64,000 nt of DNA from contig NZ_JADMJL010000035.1 of assembly GCF_018780585.1 (NCBI RefSeq), forward strand, positions 1-64,000, given 5' to 3'. Position numbers and translations under genes: made by a program. Below the pieces are notes generated by a model. The model was given only the letters and a program-made list of their open reading frames with translations, was not told the DNA's origin and made no database searches. Positions 18,203 through 27,447 of this stretch are shown here, piece after piece (within the stretch, counting starts at the first letter, position 1; every line of letters starts with the position of its first letter). Source of the DNA: Methyloversatilis discipulorum. Lineage in GTDB: Bacteria; Pseudomonadota; Gammaproteobacteria; Burkholderiales; Rhodocyclaceae.

Positions 18203-19279
18203 TCAGCCAGCGCAGCGCCGTTCGACCTGGCGATGGAACAGCGCACCGGCCGCCACGCTGGCCGCCCACGCGAAGACAAGCGCCGCTGGCGCAGTGTCCG
18301 GCGTGGCGCCCCACAGACGGGTGACGACGGCGTTCACCAGCATGGCCACCGGGTAGTGGATCAGGAAGACCGAGAACGAGATCCGGCCGAGGAAGGCGAG
18401 CGCCGGAATGTCGGGCCAGCGCGCCAGCAGCCCGCTGCGCAGGCCGCCCCACAGCAGCAGTGCCACGCAGCCGGCGAAAGCCACGCGTTCGCGGTGTTCG
18501 AGGGTCAGCGCCAGCAGCACGGCGGCGGCGACCGCCACGCCCCACAGCAGCGAGCGGCCCGGTCTGGACAACCAGCAGGCGGCAGCCCCCAGCGCATAGA
18601 CACCGAAATAGTAAGGGCCGGCCACGTCCCAACCGGTATTGCGATTGATCACGAACAGCGACGCGGCGGCAACGCCGGCGGTGATCGCGGCGAGCACGAC
18701 GGCGTGGCGCGTCGGGCCGGTGCGCGAGGCCAGCCAGACCAGCAGCGCCGCCATCGCGTACAGCTGGAAATCGATCGCCACGTACCAGACGCCGGCCGAC
18801 AGCGCCTCGACGCCGACGATGTCCTGCAGCAGCAGTGCGTGCGCGAGCAGCTGACCGACGGAAGGCGTACCGGGCAGGCTGGGGTCGTCGATCAGGGCGC
18901 GGGCAATCGCGGCGCAGACGACGCTGATCAGCACGGCCGCCATGCAGGGCAGTGCCAACCGGCGATAGCGCTTCCACAGCACCGCCGGCAGCGACAGCGG
19001 TCGCGGCTGCAGCGCCGGCGCCAGCGCACGGGCCGCGAGGAAGCCACCGATGACGAAGAACACCTGAACCGCCAGCCGCCCGTCGTAGTAGAGCCAGTCG
19101 GACAGAGCAGGAAAGCGGCTGCGGAAGGCCTCCGCCAGCGGACCGTAGGCGACCAGGTGATGCAGCACGATGAGCTGCGACGCGACTGCCTTCAGCGTGT
19201 CGAATATCGCGAGGCGCGAAGCGACGTCGTGCCGGTCGGCGCGGGAGAGGGCATCGGTGCCGACCGTCGGCGCATGCAT
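18203..19279 (-). CDS. Membrane acyltransferase 3 family protein
   Basis: A 358-residue integral membrane protein with about ten hydrophobic segments. It has the family's N-terminal pattern (IFDTLKAVASQLIVLHHLV) and VFFVIGGFLAARAL. Members O-acylate sugars of surface polysaccharides or antibiotics; the substrate here is unknown. Two start codons are possible (19309 and 19279), neither with a clear ribosome site. It lies 129 bp upstream of the tyrosine ammonia-lyase on the same strand and may head the same transcript, which could link light sensing to modification of exopolysaccharide, but the gap could hold a separate promoter. Confidence 0.8.
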   Translation of the reverse strand: MHAPTVGTDALSRADRHDVASRLAIFDTLKAVASQLIVLHHLVAYGPLAEAFRSRFPALSDWLYYDGRLAVQVFFVIGGFLAARALAPALQPRPLSLPAVLWKRYRRLALPCMAAVLISVVCAAIARALIDDPSLPGTPSVGQLLAHALLLQDIVGVEALSAGVWYVAIDFQLYAMAALLVWLASRTGPTRHAVVLAAITAGVAAASLFVINRNTGWDVAGPYYFGVYALGAAACWLSRPGRSLLWGVAVAAAVLLALTLEHRERVAFAGCVALLLWGGLRSGLLARWPDIPALAFLGRISFSVFLIHYPVAMLVNAVVTRLWGATPDTAPAALVFAWAASVAAGALFHRQVERRCAG

Positions 19280-19346
19280 TGCGGGGGATTCCAGTGCGAG
19301 GCCCCGCATTGTGCATGCCGCTGGCCCGAATTCAAGGCCGGCCGCG

Positions 19347-20000
19347 TCAGCCCTCGCCGCGCGCCACTTTTGCCTCGTAGGTGGCGAGATCCAGCAGACC
19401 TTCCTGCATCGCCTGCCGGCGTTCGTGCTCCGGCAACACGTCCTGCACCATGTCTAGCCGCTTCCACGAGGCAAGCGGCGTCGTACATTCCGCCTTCGGC
19501 ACGTACTTCGACTGTTCGAGCTTGCGGTAGCGATGGACGTAGCGCGGACAATTCACCCAGATCTTGCTGACCGTTACGCGCACCAGATACTTGGCTTCGT
19601 CGTAGTCCGCCAGCAGCGGATCGTCGGCGAGGAATTCGGCGCTGCCCTGCACCCGCACGCGGTGCGGGTTCTCGAAATCGATGAACAGCAGGCCGACGCG
19701 CGACTGGCCGACGATATTGCCCACCGAGTAGAACATGCCGTTGCCGTCGTAGCCCGGGAACACCAGCGTGTGCGCGTCGAGCACCTTGACAAAGCCGGTG
19801 GGGCCGCCCTTGTACGACACCGTGGGATTGCCGTCGGGATCGACCGTCGACAGGAAGAACATGTCGCGCGACGTGATGAAGGCGCGCTCGTCGTCCGAAA
19901 TCTGCTCATGCACCCACCCGGTGTCGAGCATCTCGGCCAGGCCGGTGGTGCCGTAGGCCTGTTGCAGTGCGCGATGGTGGTCTGAATACAGGGAAGACAT
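19347..20000 (-). CDS. Pyridoxamine 5'-phosphate oxidase-like FMN-binding protein
   Basis: A 217-residue soluble protein of the PNPOx-like split-barrel family. The core TSRDMFFLSTVDPDGNPTVS and the following FVKVLD, NGMFYSVGNI and VGLLFIDF strands match flavin-binding members. The C-terminal part (about 135-217) is an extension with KIWVNCPRYVHR. A good ribosome site (GAGGAG) precedes the ATG. Not the vitamin B6 enzyme itself; members reduce or bind various flavins and cofactors, so the substrate is unknown. It stands alone, downstream of polA on the same strand. Confidence 0.8.
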   Translation of the reverse strand: MSSLYSDHHRALQQAYGTTGLAEMLDTGWVHEQISDDERAFITSRDMFFLSTVDPDGNPTVSYKGGPTGFVKVLDAHTLVFPGYDGNGMFYSVGNIVGQSRVGLLFIDFENPHRVRVQGSAEFLADDPLLADYDEAKYLVRVTVSKIWVNCPRYVHRYRKLEQSKYVPKAECTTPLASWKRLDMVQDVLPEHERRQAMQEGLLDLATYEAKVARGEG

Positions 20001-20123
20001 GGCGGTTCTCCTCGGCTGGATTGCAGCGAGCGAAGCGAACCGGCTCGCCGGCGCATCGACGGGTGCGCGTGAACCAGCATAGGGAGAGCCGTGCGGGCAA
20101 GGTGCCCGCCGCGCTGCGGCGCC

Positions 20124-22850
20124 TCAGTGCGCCTCGTCCCAGTTGCGGCCGACGCCGGCTTCGACCTTGAGCGGCACCGACAGCTGCGCCACGCCTTCCA
20201 TCAAGGCCGGCACGCGCTCGCGCACCAGTTCCAGTTCGGCTTCGGGCACTTCGAGCACCAGCTCGTCGTGCACCTGCAGGACGAGCCGCGTCTTCAGCCC
20301 ATCGGCCGTCAGCCAGCCATCCACCGCGATCATCGCCAGCTTGATCAGGTCGGCCGCCGTGCCCTGCATCGGCGCATTGATTGCCGCGCGCTCGGCACCC
20401 TGGCGGCGGCCGACCTGCTGGGCGCGGATGTCCGGCAGTTGCAGCCGGCGACCGAACACGGTTTCGACATAGCCCTGCTCGCGCGCCAGCGCACGCGTCT
20501 CGTCCATGTAGCGGGCCACCCCCGGGTACTGCGCGAAGTAGCGGTCTATCCAGCTCTGTGCGGCGCTGCGCTCGATGTCCAGATTCTTCGCCAGGCCGTG
20601 GGTGCTCATGCCGTAGATCAGGCCGAAGTTGATCACCTTGGCATAGCGGCGCTGTTCGCTGCTCACTTCGTCCGGCGGTACGCCGAACACTTCTGACGCA
20701 GTGGCGCGGTGCACGTCCTCGCCGTCGGCGAAAGCCTGCAGCAGGCGTGCGTCCTGCGACAGGTGGGCCATGATGCGCAGTTCGATCTGCGAATAGTCGG
20801 CGCTGACCAGCACGTGGCCCGGCGGTGCGATGAAGGCGGAGCGGATGCGCCGGCCCTCTGCCGTGCGCACCGGAATGTTCTGCAGATTGGGATCGACCGA
20901 GGACAGCCGGCCGGTCACCGCCACCGCCTGGCCGAAACTGGTGTGCACGCGACCGGTGTCGGCACGCACCATGCGCGGCAGCTTGTCGGTGTAGGTGCCC
21001 TTGAGCTTGGCCATGCCGCGGTATTCGAGAATGAGGGCCGGCAGCGGGTAGTCCAGCGCCAGCTGCGACAGCACTTCCTCGTCGGTCGACGGCGTGCCGG
21101 ACGGCGTCTTCTTGATCACCGGCAGCTTTTCGCGCTCGAACAGGATTTCCGCCAGCTGCTTCGGCGAATTGATGTTGAAGGGCTGCTTGGCGGCGGTGTG
21201 CGCACGCTGTTCCAGTTCGAGCATCTTCTGGCCCAGTTCGTTGCTCTGCGCGGCGAGCGACGCGCTGTCGAGCAGCACGCCGGTGCGCTCCATGCGGAAC
21301 AGGATGTCGGACACCGGCAGTTCGATGTCGCGATATATATATGCAAGCTTGCTGTCTGCCTGGATGCGCGGCGCCAGCACCTCGTGCACGCGCAGCGTCA
21401 CGTCGGCGTCCTCGGCGGCGTAGGCAGAAGCGCGGTCGATCGCTACCTGTTCGAAGCCGATGCGCGCCGCGCCCTTGCCGGTGACTTCGTCGTAGCTGAT
21501 CACCTTCAGGCCGAGGTGGCGGGTGACCAGGGTGTCGAGGTTGTGGTTGCGGTCGGCTTCCAGCACATAGCTTTCGAGCAGCGTGTCATCGACCACGCCG
21601 GCCAGCCGGATGCCGTGGTTGGCGAACACGTGCCGGTCGTACTTCAGGTTCTGGCCGAGCTTGCCGTGCGTCGCCGATTCGAGCCAGGGCTTGAGCTTCG
21701 CCAGCACCTCGTCGCGCGGCAGCTGGGCCGGTGCGTCCGGATAGACGTGGGCCAGCGGCAGGTAGGCGGCTACGCCCGGCGCCAGCGCGAAGCTCATGCC
21801 GACCAGCTGCGCCTCCATCGGCTCCAGGCTGGTGGTTTCGGTGTCCAGCGACACCACCTGCGCCGCCATCAGCTTCGCGTGCCAGCGGTCGAAGGCGGCC
21901 CAGTCGAGCAGGGTTTCGTAGTCAGCACGGTGGCTGCCCTCGGGCGCGGTCGAGGGCACGGCGTCCTCGGCCGGCGCCGGTGCGTTGACCGTCTTGCGCG
22001 GGCCCTTGGCCAGATCGTCGAGCAGGCCCTTGAAACCGTAGCGCTCGTACAGCGGGCGCAGCGCATCGGCGTTCTCGCCGTCGGAGGTGAGCGATTCCAG
22101 CGGCTGCGGCAGATCGACATCGCATTTCACGGTCAGCAGCTTGCGCGCCAGCGGCAGGAAATCGAGGTGAGCGCGCAGGTTCTCGCCGACCTTGCCGCCG
22201 ATGTCGGCCGCATTGGCGACCACCGAATCCAGCGTGCCGCCGTACTGCTGCAGCCACTTCACCGCGGTCTTCGGGCCGCACTTGTCTACGCCGGGCACGT
22301 TGTCCACGCTGTCGCCGATCAGCGCGAGGTAGTCGACGATGGCCGACGGCGGCACGCCGAACTTGGCCAGCACGCCGGCTTCGTCCAGCTTTTCCTCGCT
22401 CATCGTGTTCACCAGCGTCACGTGCTTGTTCACCAGCTGGGCGAGGTCCTTGTCGCCGGTCGATATGACGCAGTCGATGCCGCGCTCGGTCGCCTGCGCG
22501 GCCAGCGTGCCGATCACGTCGTCGGCCTCCACGCCCTCGACCATCAGCAGCGGCCAGCCGAGCGCGCGCACGGCCTCGTGGATCGGCGCGATCTGCGCCG
22601 CCAGGTCTTCGGGCATCGGCGGGCGATGGCCCTTGTAGTCCGGATACCAGTCGTCGCGGAAGGTCGGGCCCTTGGCGTCGAACACGACAGCGCGATAGTC
22701 CGCCTTGTAGTCGCTTGCCAGCCGCCTTAGCATGTTGATCACACCGCGCAGCGCGCCGGTCGGCTCGCCCTTTGCATTGCGCAGGTCCGGCATCGCGTGG
22801 AAGGCGCGGTAAAGATAGGACGATCCATCGACGAGCAGCAGCGTGGGCAT
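20124..22850 (-). CDS. polA: DNA polymerase I
   Basis: A 908-residue repair and Okazaki-fragment polymerase with all three domains. The 5' nuclease (about 1-290) includes VEGVEADDVIGTLA and STGDKDLAQLV. The 3'-5' exonuclease is intact (LDTETTSLE, NLKYDRHVF, YAAEDADVTLRVHE). The polymerase domain has SADYSQIELR, the O-helix region YAKVINFGLIYGMS and QVHDELVLEV. The start ATG at 22850 (MPTLLLVDGSSYLYRAF) is the usual family start; the frame is open to 23003. It is divergent from the LOG-family gene. Confidence 0.97.
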   Translation of the reverse strand: MPTLLLVDGSSYLYRAFHAMPDLRNAKGEPTGALRGVINMLRRLASDYKADYRAVVFDAKGPTFRDDWYPDYKGHRPPMPEDLAAQIAPIHEAVRALGWPLLMVEGVEADDVIGTLAAQATERGIDCVISTGDKDLAQLVNKHVTLVNTMSEEKLDEAGVLAKFGVPPSAIVDYLALIGDSVDNVPGVDKCGPKTAVKWLQQYGGTLDSVVANAADIGGKVGENLRAHLDFLPLARKLLTVKCDVDLPQPLESLTSDGENADALRPLYERYGFKGLLDDLAKGPRKTVNAPAPAEDAVPSTAPEGSHRADYETLLDWAAFDRWHAKLMAAQVVSLDTETTSLEPMEAQLVGMSFALAPGVAAYLPLAHVYPDAPAQLPRDEVLAKLKPWLESATHGKLGQNLKYDRHVFANHGIRLAGVVDDTLLESYVLEADRNHNLDTLVTRHLGLKVISYDEVTGKGAARIGFEQVAIDRASAYAAEDADVTLRVHEVLAPRIQADSKLAYIYRDIELPVSDILFRMERTGVLLDSASLAAQSNELGQKMLELEQRAHTAAKQPFNINSPKQLAEILFEREKLPVIKKTPSGTPSTDEEVLSQLALDYPLPALILEYRGMAKLKGTYTDKLPRMVRADTGRVHTSFGQAVAVTGRLSSVDPNLQNIPVRTAEGRRIRSAFIAPPGHVLVSADYSQIELRIMAHLSQDARLLQAFADGEDVHRATASEVFGVPPDEVSSEQRRYAKVINFGLIYGMSTHGLAKNLDIERSAAQSWIDRYFAQYPGVARYMDETRALAREQGYVETVFGRRLQLPDIRAQQVGRRQGAERAAINAPMQGTAADLIKLAMIAVDGWLTADGLKTRLVLQVHDELVLEVPEAELELVRERVPALMEGVAQLSVPLKVEAGVGRNWDEAH

Positions 22851-22936
22851 GGCGGATTCCGCGTGGGGACATTCGGTCGGCCCGCGATTATCGCCGCACC
22901 CGCCCTGATCGGGCACTTTCACCGGATACTTTTCCC

Positions 22937-23665
22937 ATGAGCGCGAAAGACAAACTGCCGGGCATGATCGACCCCGGTGAAGCGGCACGCACCAGCAGCG
23001 CACGCGAGGCCTGGCGCATCTTCGGCATCATGGCCGAGTTCGTCGAGGCGACCGAGCGGCTGCAGCAGATCCGGCCGGCGGTCAGCATCTTCGGCAGCGC
23101 CCGCACACCGGTCGATCATCCGTACTACGCCCTGACCGAGCGGGTCGCGCGCGAGCTGTCGGACGCCGGTTTCTCGGTCATTTCCGGTGGCGGCCCGGGC
23201 ATCATGGAAGCGGCCAACAAGGGCGCCTTCCACGGCAAGTCGCCCAGCGTAGGGCTGAACATCCAGTTGCCGATGGAACAGCACGCGAACGTCTATCAGG
23301 ACATATCGCATTCCTTCGAGCACTTCTTCGCCCGCAAGTACATGTTCGTGCGCTTCGCCGCCGCCTACGTCGTGATGCCCGGCGGTTTCGGCACGGTGGA
23401 CGAACTGATGGAGGCGCTGACGCTGATCCAGACGCGCAAGAGCCGCAGCATTCCCGTCATCCTGGTGCACGCGCCGTTCTGGGCCGGCCTGATCGACTGG
23501 TTCCGCAACACGCTGGTGGCCGAAGGCATGATTTCGCCGGAGGACATGGACCTGGTGCAGATCATCGACGACCCGGCGCAGATCGTGGATGCGATATTCC
23601 GGCACTACGAGAACCGCAGCTTCATGCCGCTGCCTGAGGAACACGAGGCGATGTTGAATCTTTGA
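22937..23665 (+). CDS. LOG-family protein (TIGR00730), nucleoside monophosphate phosphoribohydrolase-like
   Basis: A 242-residue Rossmann-fold protein. GGGPGIMEAANKGAF and PGGFGTVDELMEAL are the family signatures; the second was long mislabelled lysine decarboxylase. Relatives hydrolyse cytokinin ribotides or AMP to release the base and ribose 5-phosphate. The N-terminal 45 residues (SAREAWRIFGIMAEFVEATERL) are typical of the longer bacterial type. The start ATG at 22937 matches the conserved family start; the longer open frame begins opposite polA. Confidence 0.88.
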   Translation: MSAKDKLPGMIDPGEAARTSSAREAWRIFGIMAEFVEATERLQQIRPAVSIFGSARTPVDHPYYALTERVARELSDAGFSVISGGGPGIMEAANKGAFHGKSPSVGLNIQLPMEQHANVYQDISHSFEHFFARKYMFVRFAAAYVVMPGGFGTVDELMEALTLIQTRKSRSIPVILVHAPFWAGLIDWFRNTLVAEGMISPEDMDLVQIIDDPAQIVDAIFRHYENRSFMPLPEEHEAMLNL

Positions 23666-23670
23666 GAGGC

Positions 23671-23770
23671 AGGGGCTGGGGACTAGAGGCTAGGGGGCTA
23701 GTGAAGATCTCGCGCGGCGACCGCCGCGCCTGTTCGCTAGCCCCTCATCCCTAGCCCCTAGCCTCTCCCC
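23671..23770. repeat. Imperfect inverted repeat of GGGGCTAG units
   Basis: The arm at 23671-23701 (GACTAGAGGCTAGGGGGCTAG core) is mirrored by 23737-23770, rich in CTAGCCCCT. Between them a smaller perfect hairpin, GCGCGGCGA and CCGCCGCGC arms, lies at 23712-23729. It follows the LOG-family stop by a few bases and could end its transcription, although there is no T run. Confidence 0.6.
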
Positions 23771-23822
23771 GCTGCCCCCCGCCCTGCCTCTGTTAAACTG
23801 CCGGAATTACGAAGGATTTTCG

Positions 23823-24179
23823 ATGCGTCCGCTACTTTTTGCAGCAGTTCTCGCAGCCGCGCTGGGCAGTGTGGCGCCTGCGGTGTATGCCCAGGCCGGC
23901 CGTCCGCCCGACCTGCAGCCGATTCCCGAACCGCCGCCGCCGCCCGAGCCGCTGGAAGGCGAAGTGGCCGTCGAGCCGCAGATCACCATCATCCAGCGCG
24001 GTGAGGAGACGGTGGAAGAGCACCGAGTGAACGGCAAGCTCTACATGATCAAGGTGACGCCGCGTCACGGCGTGCCCTACTACCTGATGGACGAGAACGG
24101 CTCCGGCGCGATGACGCGCTACGACGATCTCGATTCGGGCCTGCGCGTGCCGAAGTGGGTGATCTTCTCGTTCGACTGA
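23823..24179 (+). CDS. DUF2782 family periplasmic protein
   Basis: A 118-residue protein with a cleavable signal peptide (1-24, ending VYAQA) and a short Pro/Glu-rich stretch (30-46). The remainder (ITIIQRGEETVEEHRVNGK, GVPYYLMDENG, VPKWVIFSFD) matches DUF2782, which sits between polA and thrB in many betaproteobacteria. Its function is not known. A ribosome site (GAAGGA) precedes the start. Confidence 0.85.
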   Translation: MRPLLFAAVLAAALGSVAPAVYAQAGRPPDLQPIPEPPPPPEPLEGEVAVEPQITIIQRGEETVEEHRVNGKLYMIKVTPRHGVPYYLMDENGSGAMTRYDDLDSGLRVPKWVIFSFD

Positions 24180-24223
24180 CCCGCGCGCGCCGCCGGCGCG
24201 TGCCCAACCATCCGTTCTGACTC

Positions 24224-25180
24224 GTGTCCGTCTTCACCACCGTCACCGCAGATGAGCTGCGCGACTGGCTGAAGAATTACTCCATCGGCCATCTGGTGTC
24301 GCTGGAGGGAATTCCGGCCGGCATCGAAAACACCAACTACTTCGTCGACACCTCGCACGGTCGTTACGTGCTGACGGTGTTCGAGAAGCTGACGCGCACC
24401 GAACTGCCGTTCTACGTGCACCTTATGGCGCATCTGGCGCGTCACGGCATTCCCTGTCCGGCGCCGATCGCCGACCGCGACAACGAATACCTCGGCACGA
24501 TCCACGGCAAGCCGGCCATGCTGGCCACCCGCCTCGCCGGCCGCTCGCAGATGGAACCGGGCGCAGCGCACTGCGCCGCCATCGGCGGCATGCTGGCCAC
24601 CATGCACGTGGCCGGCCAGAGCTACGGCCGCCGCTTCGACAACCCGCGCGGCTACGGCTGGTGGCTCGAAACAGCGCCGAAGCTGCTCGGCTTCCTGCCG
24701 GACGACGAGCGCACGCTGCTCGAAACCGAAATCGCCTTCCAGCGCGAAGCGCGCGAACAGGGCCTGTGCCGCGACCTGCCCTTCGGCGTCGTGCACGCCG
24801 ACCTGTTCCGCGACAACTGCCTGATGGATGGCGAACGCATCGGCGGCATCATCGATTTCTATTTCGCCGGCGACGACTACCTGCTGTTCGACCTCGCGGT
24901 GACGCTGAACGACTGGTGTTCCGACGCCTCCGGCGAACTGATGGCTGACCGGGCCGACGCGCTGATCAAGGCCTACCACGCCGAACGGCCGCTGTCCGAC
25001 GCCGAGCATCGCGCCTGGCCGGCGATGCTGCGCGGCGCGGCGCTGCGCTTCTGGATGTCGCGGCTTTACGACTTCCACATGCCGCGCGGCGGCGAGATGG
25101 TGCACACGCACGATCCGGCCCGTTTCCGCGACGTGCTGCGCGCGCGCATCCGCGCCGGTGACGCGCTGCCATGGCGGTGA
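24224..25180 (+). CDS. thrB: Homoserine kinase (APH-fold type)
   Basis: A 318-residue kinase that phosphorylates homoserine for threonine synthesis. It belongs to the aminoglycoside-phosphotransferase fold: NTNYFVDTSHGRYVLTVFE near the N-terminus, catalytic loop GVVHADLFRDNCLMDG and metal-binding IIDFYFAGDDYLLFDLA. The start is GTG with a weak ribosome site. It overlaps the next membrane-protein gene by 10 bp, beginning a tight plus-strand run that continues to rng. Confidence 0.92.
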   Translation: MSVFTTVTADELRDWLKNYSIGHLVSLEGIPAGIENTNYFVDTSHGRYVLTVFEKLTRTELPFYVHLMAHLARHGIPCPAPIADRDNEYLGTIHGKPAMLATRLAGRSQMEPGAAHCAAIGGMLATMHVAGQSYGRRFDNPRGYGWWLETAPKLLGFLPDDERTLLETEIAFQREAREQGLCRDLPFGVVHADLFRDNCLMDGERIGGIIDFYFAGDDYLLFDLAVTLNDWCSDASGELMADRADALIKAYHAERPLSDAEHRAWPAMLRGAALRFWMSRLYDFHMPRGGEMVHTHDPARFRDVLRARIRAGDALPWR

Positions 25181-25947
25181 GCCTGCAGGCGCGCACGCTG
25201 CCCGCGCTCGCCGGCTGGTCGTGGATCAGCGGCGGCTTCGCGCTGTTCCGCCGCAATCCGCCGCTGATGACGGCGCTCACCATGACCTATCTGCTGGTCA
25301 TGGTGTTCCTCAACATCGTGCCGCTGCTCGGTCCGGTGCTGGTGGCGGTGTGCCTGCCGGTGATGTCGGTCATCGTGTTCAACGGTGCGCGCATCCTCGA
25401 CGAGAAGCGCGACATCGACGCCGCCGGCCTGAAACAGGGACTGATGGCGAACGCGCGCACGCTGGTGCAGCTGGGCTTCGTGCACCTTGGCGGATCGCTG
25501 GTGGTGGTGCTGATCCACACGCTCATCTTCCAGATGCCGGAAGGCGCCGCGGTCGACGCCGACGAAGAGCTGTTCATGCGCACGCTGATGCAGCTGCTGC
25601 CGCTGGTGCTGCCGCTCATCCTGATCATGTGGTTCCCGCCCTACCTGATCGCGACCCAGAACATGCCGCTCGGCAAGTCGCTGTTCTTCGGCGCGGTGGC
25701 CGTGCTGCGCAACGCCGGCGCCTTCATCGTCTATTTCGCCGGCGTGGCCTTGCTCGGCGTCGGTCTGCCGATGCTGGTGGTGCAGGTGCTCGGCGGCGAC
25801 GGCAGTCTGGCCAGTGCGCTGCGTTTCCTGCTGCGCATCGCGCTGCTGTTCGTGCTGGTGCCGACGCTGGCGGCCAGCCTGTACGTGAGCTTCCGCCAGG
25901 TGTTCGCGCCGGGCGAGGAGCCGGCGCCCGAGCCCGCCGATGAATGA
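25171..25947 (+). CDS. BPSS1780-type integral membrane protein
   Basis: A 258-residue protein with about six membrane segments and an acidic Pro-rich tail ([13 protein letters not shown]). GWSWISGGFALFRRNPP at the N-terminus and the repeated FxNIVPLLGPVL pattern are typical of the BPSS1780 family of betaproteobacteria, which has no known function. It is translationally coupled to thrB before it and to nadD after it by overlaps. Confidence 0.8.
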   Translation: MAVSLQARTLPALAGWSWISGGFALFRRNPPLMTALTMTYLLVMVFLNIVPLLGPVLVAVCLPVMSVIVFNGARILDEKRDIDAAGLKQGLMANARTLVQLGFVHLGGSLVVVLIHTLIFQMPEGAAVDADEELFMRTLMQLLPLVLPLILIMWFPPYLIATQNMPLGKSLFFGAVAVLRNAGAFIVYFAGVALLGVGLPMLVVQVLGGDGSLASALRFLLRIALLFVLVPTLAASLYVSFRQVFAPGEEPAPEPADE

Positions 25948-26590
25948 AGCGCTGCCGCTCGGCGTGTTCGGCGGCACCTTCGACCCGGTGCATGTCGGCC
26001 ACCTGAGACTGGCGGAAGAGGCGCGCGAAGCACTGCAGCTCGGGCGCGTGCGCTGGATCCCGGCGGGCCAGCCCTGGCACCGCGCGGCGCCGCAGACTTC
26101 GCCGGCGCACCGGCTGGCCATGGTCGAGGCGGCCGTGGCGTCGAACGAGGCGTTCGAGGTCGACGGCCGCGAGGTCGCGTCCGGCCGGCCGAGCTACACG
26201 GTCGATACGCTGACCGCGCTGCGCGCCGAACTGGGCGACGCGCTGCCGCTGGTGCTGATACTGGGCACCGACGCATTCAGCCTGCTGCACACCTGGCACC
26301 GCTGGCGCGAGCTGTTCGCGCTGGCCCACATCGGCCTGGCGACCCGGGCCGGCCAGGCCGCCGACGCCGCGGCGCTGGACCCAGCGCTGGCAGCCGAACT
26401 GGCGGCACGCGGCGGACGTGATGCGCAGGCCTTGCGCGAGCGCCCGTCCGGCGCCATCGTACGTTTCGACATGACGCCGCTGGCGGTGTCGGCCACCGAC
26501 ATCCGGGCACGGCTGGCGCGCGGCGAGCGCTGCCGCTACCTGCTGCCCGACGAAGTATTCGAATACATCCGCCTTAACCGGCTCTACTGA
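25940..26590 (+). CDS. nadD: Nicotinate-nucleotide adenylyltransferase
   Basis: A 216-residue enzyme that adenylates nicotinate mononucleotide in NAD synthesis. The nucleotidyltransferase motif [12 protein letters not shown] opens the protein; [15 protein letters not shown] and the C-terminal [12 protein letters not shown] motif are as expected. It overlaps the preceding membrane-protein gene by 8 bp and lies 9 bp before rsfS. Confidence 0.95.
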   Translation: MNEALPLGVFGGTFDPVHVGHLRLAEEAREALQLGRVRWIPAGQPWHRAAPQTSPAHRLAMVEAAVASNEAFEVDGREVASGRPSYTVDTLTALRAELGDALPLVLILGTDAFSLLHTWHRWRELFALAHIGLATRAGQAADAAALDPALAAELAARGGRDAQALRERPSGAIVRFDMTPLAVSATDIRARLARGERCRYLLPDEVFEYIRLNRLY

Positions 26591-26599
26591 AGGCTTTAC

Positions 26600-26980
26600 A
26601 TGGATATCAATGCACTGCAGGCGCTGGTCATCGACGCGCTGGAAGACATCAAGGCGAAGGACATCGAAGTGATCGACACCTCGAAGTTCAACGCGCTGTT
26701 CGACCGCCTGGTCATCGCCAGCGGCGACTCCAACCGGCAGACGCGCGCACTGGCGCGCAACGTCCAGGAGAAGGTGAAGGAAGCCGGCGGCACGGTGATC
26801 AGCGTCGAGGGCGAGGACACCGGCGAGTGGGTGCTGGTCGACCTCGGCGACCTGGTCGTGCACGTGATGCAGCCAGCGGTACGCGCCTATTACAACCTCG
26901 AAGAGCTGTGGTCCGGCTCGGCCAAGCCGTCGACCGACAAGTCGGCCGCGGCCCGCGCACGCGGAACGGCGGCGCGTTGA
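26600..26980 (+). CDS. rsfS: Ribosome silencing factor
   Basis: A 126-residue protein of the RsfS/Iojap family, which binds ribosomal protein L14 and blocks subunit joining in starvation. Typical stretches are [52 protein letters not shown] and YYNLEELW. Its stop overlaps the rlmH start as TTGA. Confidence 0.95.
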   Translation: MDINALQALVIDALEDIKAKDIEVIDTSKFNALFDRLVIASGDSNRQTRALARNVQEKVKEAGGTVISVEGEDTGEWVLVDLGDLVVHVMQPAVRAYYNLEELWSGSAKPSTDKSAAARARGTAAR

Positions 26981-27447
26981 AACTGCTGGTGATCTGCGTC
27001 GGGCACCGTATGCCCGACTGGGTCGATGCTGGCGTGCAGGAATTCGCCCGCCGCATGCCGCGCGACTCGGCCATGCAGATCGTCGAAGTGAAAGCCGAAC
27101 CGCGCACCCAGGGCAAGCCGGTCGAGGTGCTGATCGAAGCCGAACGGGCGCGCATCGAACAGGCCATCCCGCCGCGCGCCCGCATCGTGGCGCTCGACGA
27201 GCGTGGCGACGACCTGACGACCGTCGCGCTGACCGCGCGGCTGCGTCGCTGGCGCGCCGACGGTGACGACGTCGCGCTCCTCATCGGCGGGCCGGACGGC
27301 CTGTCGCCGGCGCTGAAGTCGCGCGCGCACGAGCTGATCCGCCTGTCGAGCCTGACGCTGCCGCACGCGCTGGCCCGCCTGCTTCTGGCCGAAGCGTTGT
27401 ATCGTGCGGTGAGCCTTGAAGCCAATCACCCCTATCACCGAGAATGA
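26977..27447 (+). CDS. rlmH: 23S rRNA (pseudouridine1915-N3)-methyltransferase
   Basis: A 156-residue SPOUT methyltransferase of normal family length. [37 protein letters not shown] and the C-terminal ANHPYHRE are signature stretches. The start is TTG at 26977, overlapping the rsfS stop; it restores the conserved N-terminus (KLLVICVG), whereas earlier ATG or GTG codons in frame would add about 50 unrelated residues. Confidence 0.94.
   Translation: MKLLVICVGHRMPDWVDAGVQEFARRMPRDSAMQIVEVKAEPRTQGKPVEVLIEAERARIEQAIPPRARIVALDERGDDLTTVALTARLRRWRADGDDVALLIGGPDGLSPALKSRAHELIRLSSLTLPHALARLLLAEALYRAVSLEANHPYHRE

Noticed and set aside
16148..19570. A 1140-codon open frame on the plus strand
   Set aside because: It runs opposite the ligase, lyase and acyltransferase genes. 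Its composition is Arg/Ala/His/Gln-rich with no domain, a typical shadow in high-GC DNA.
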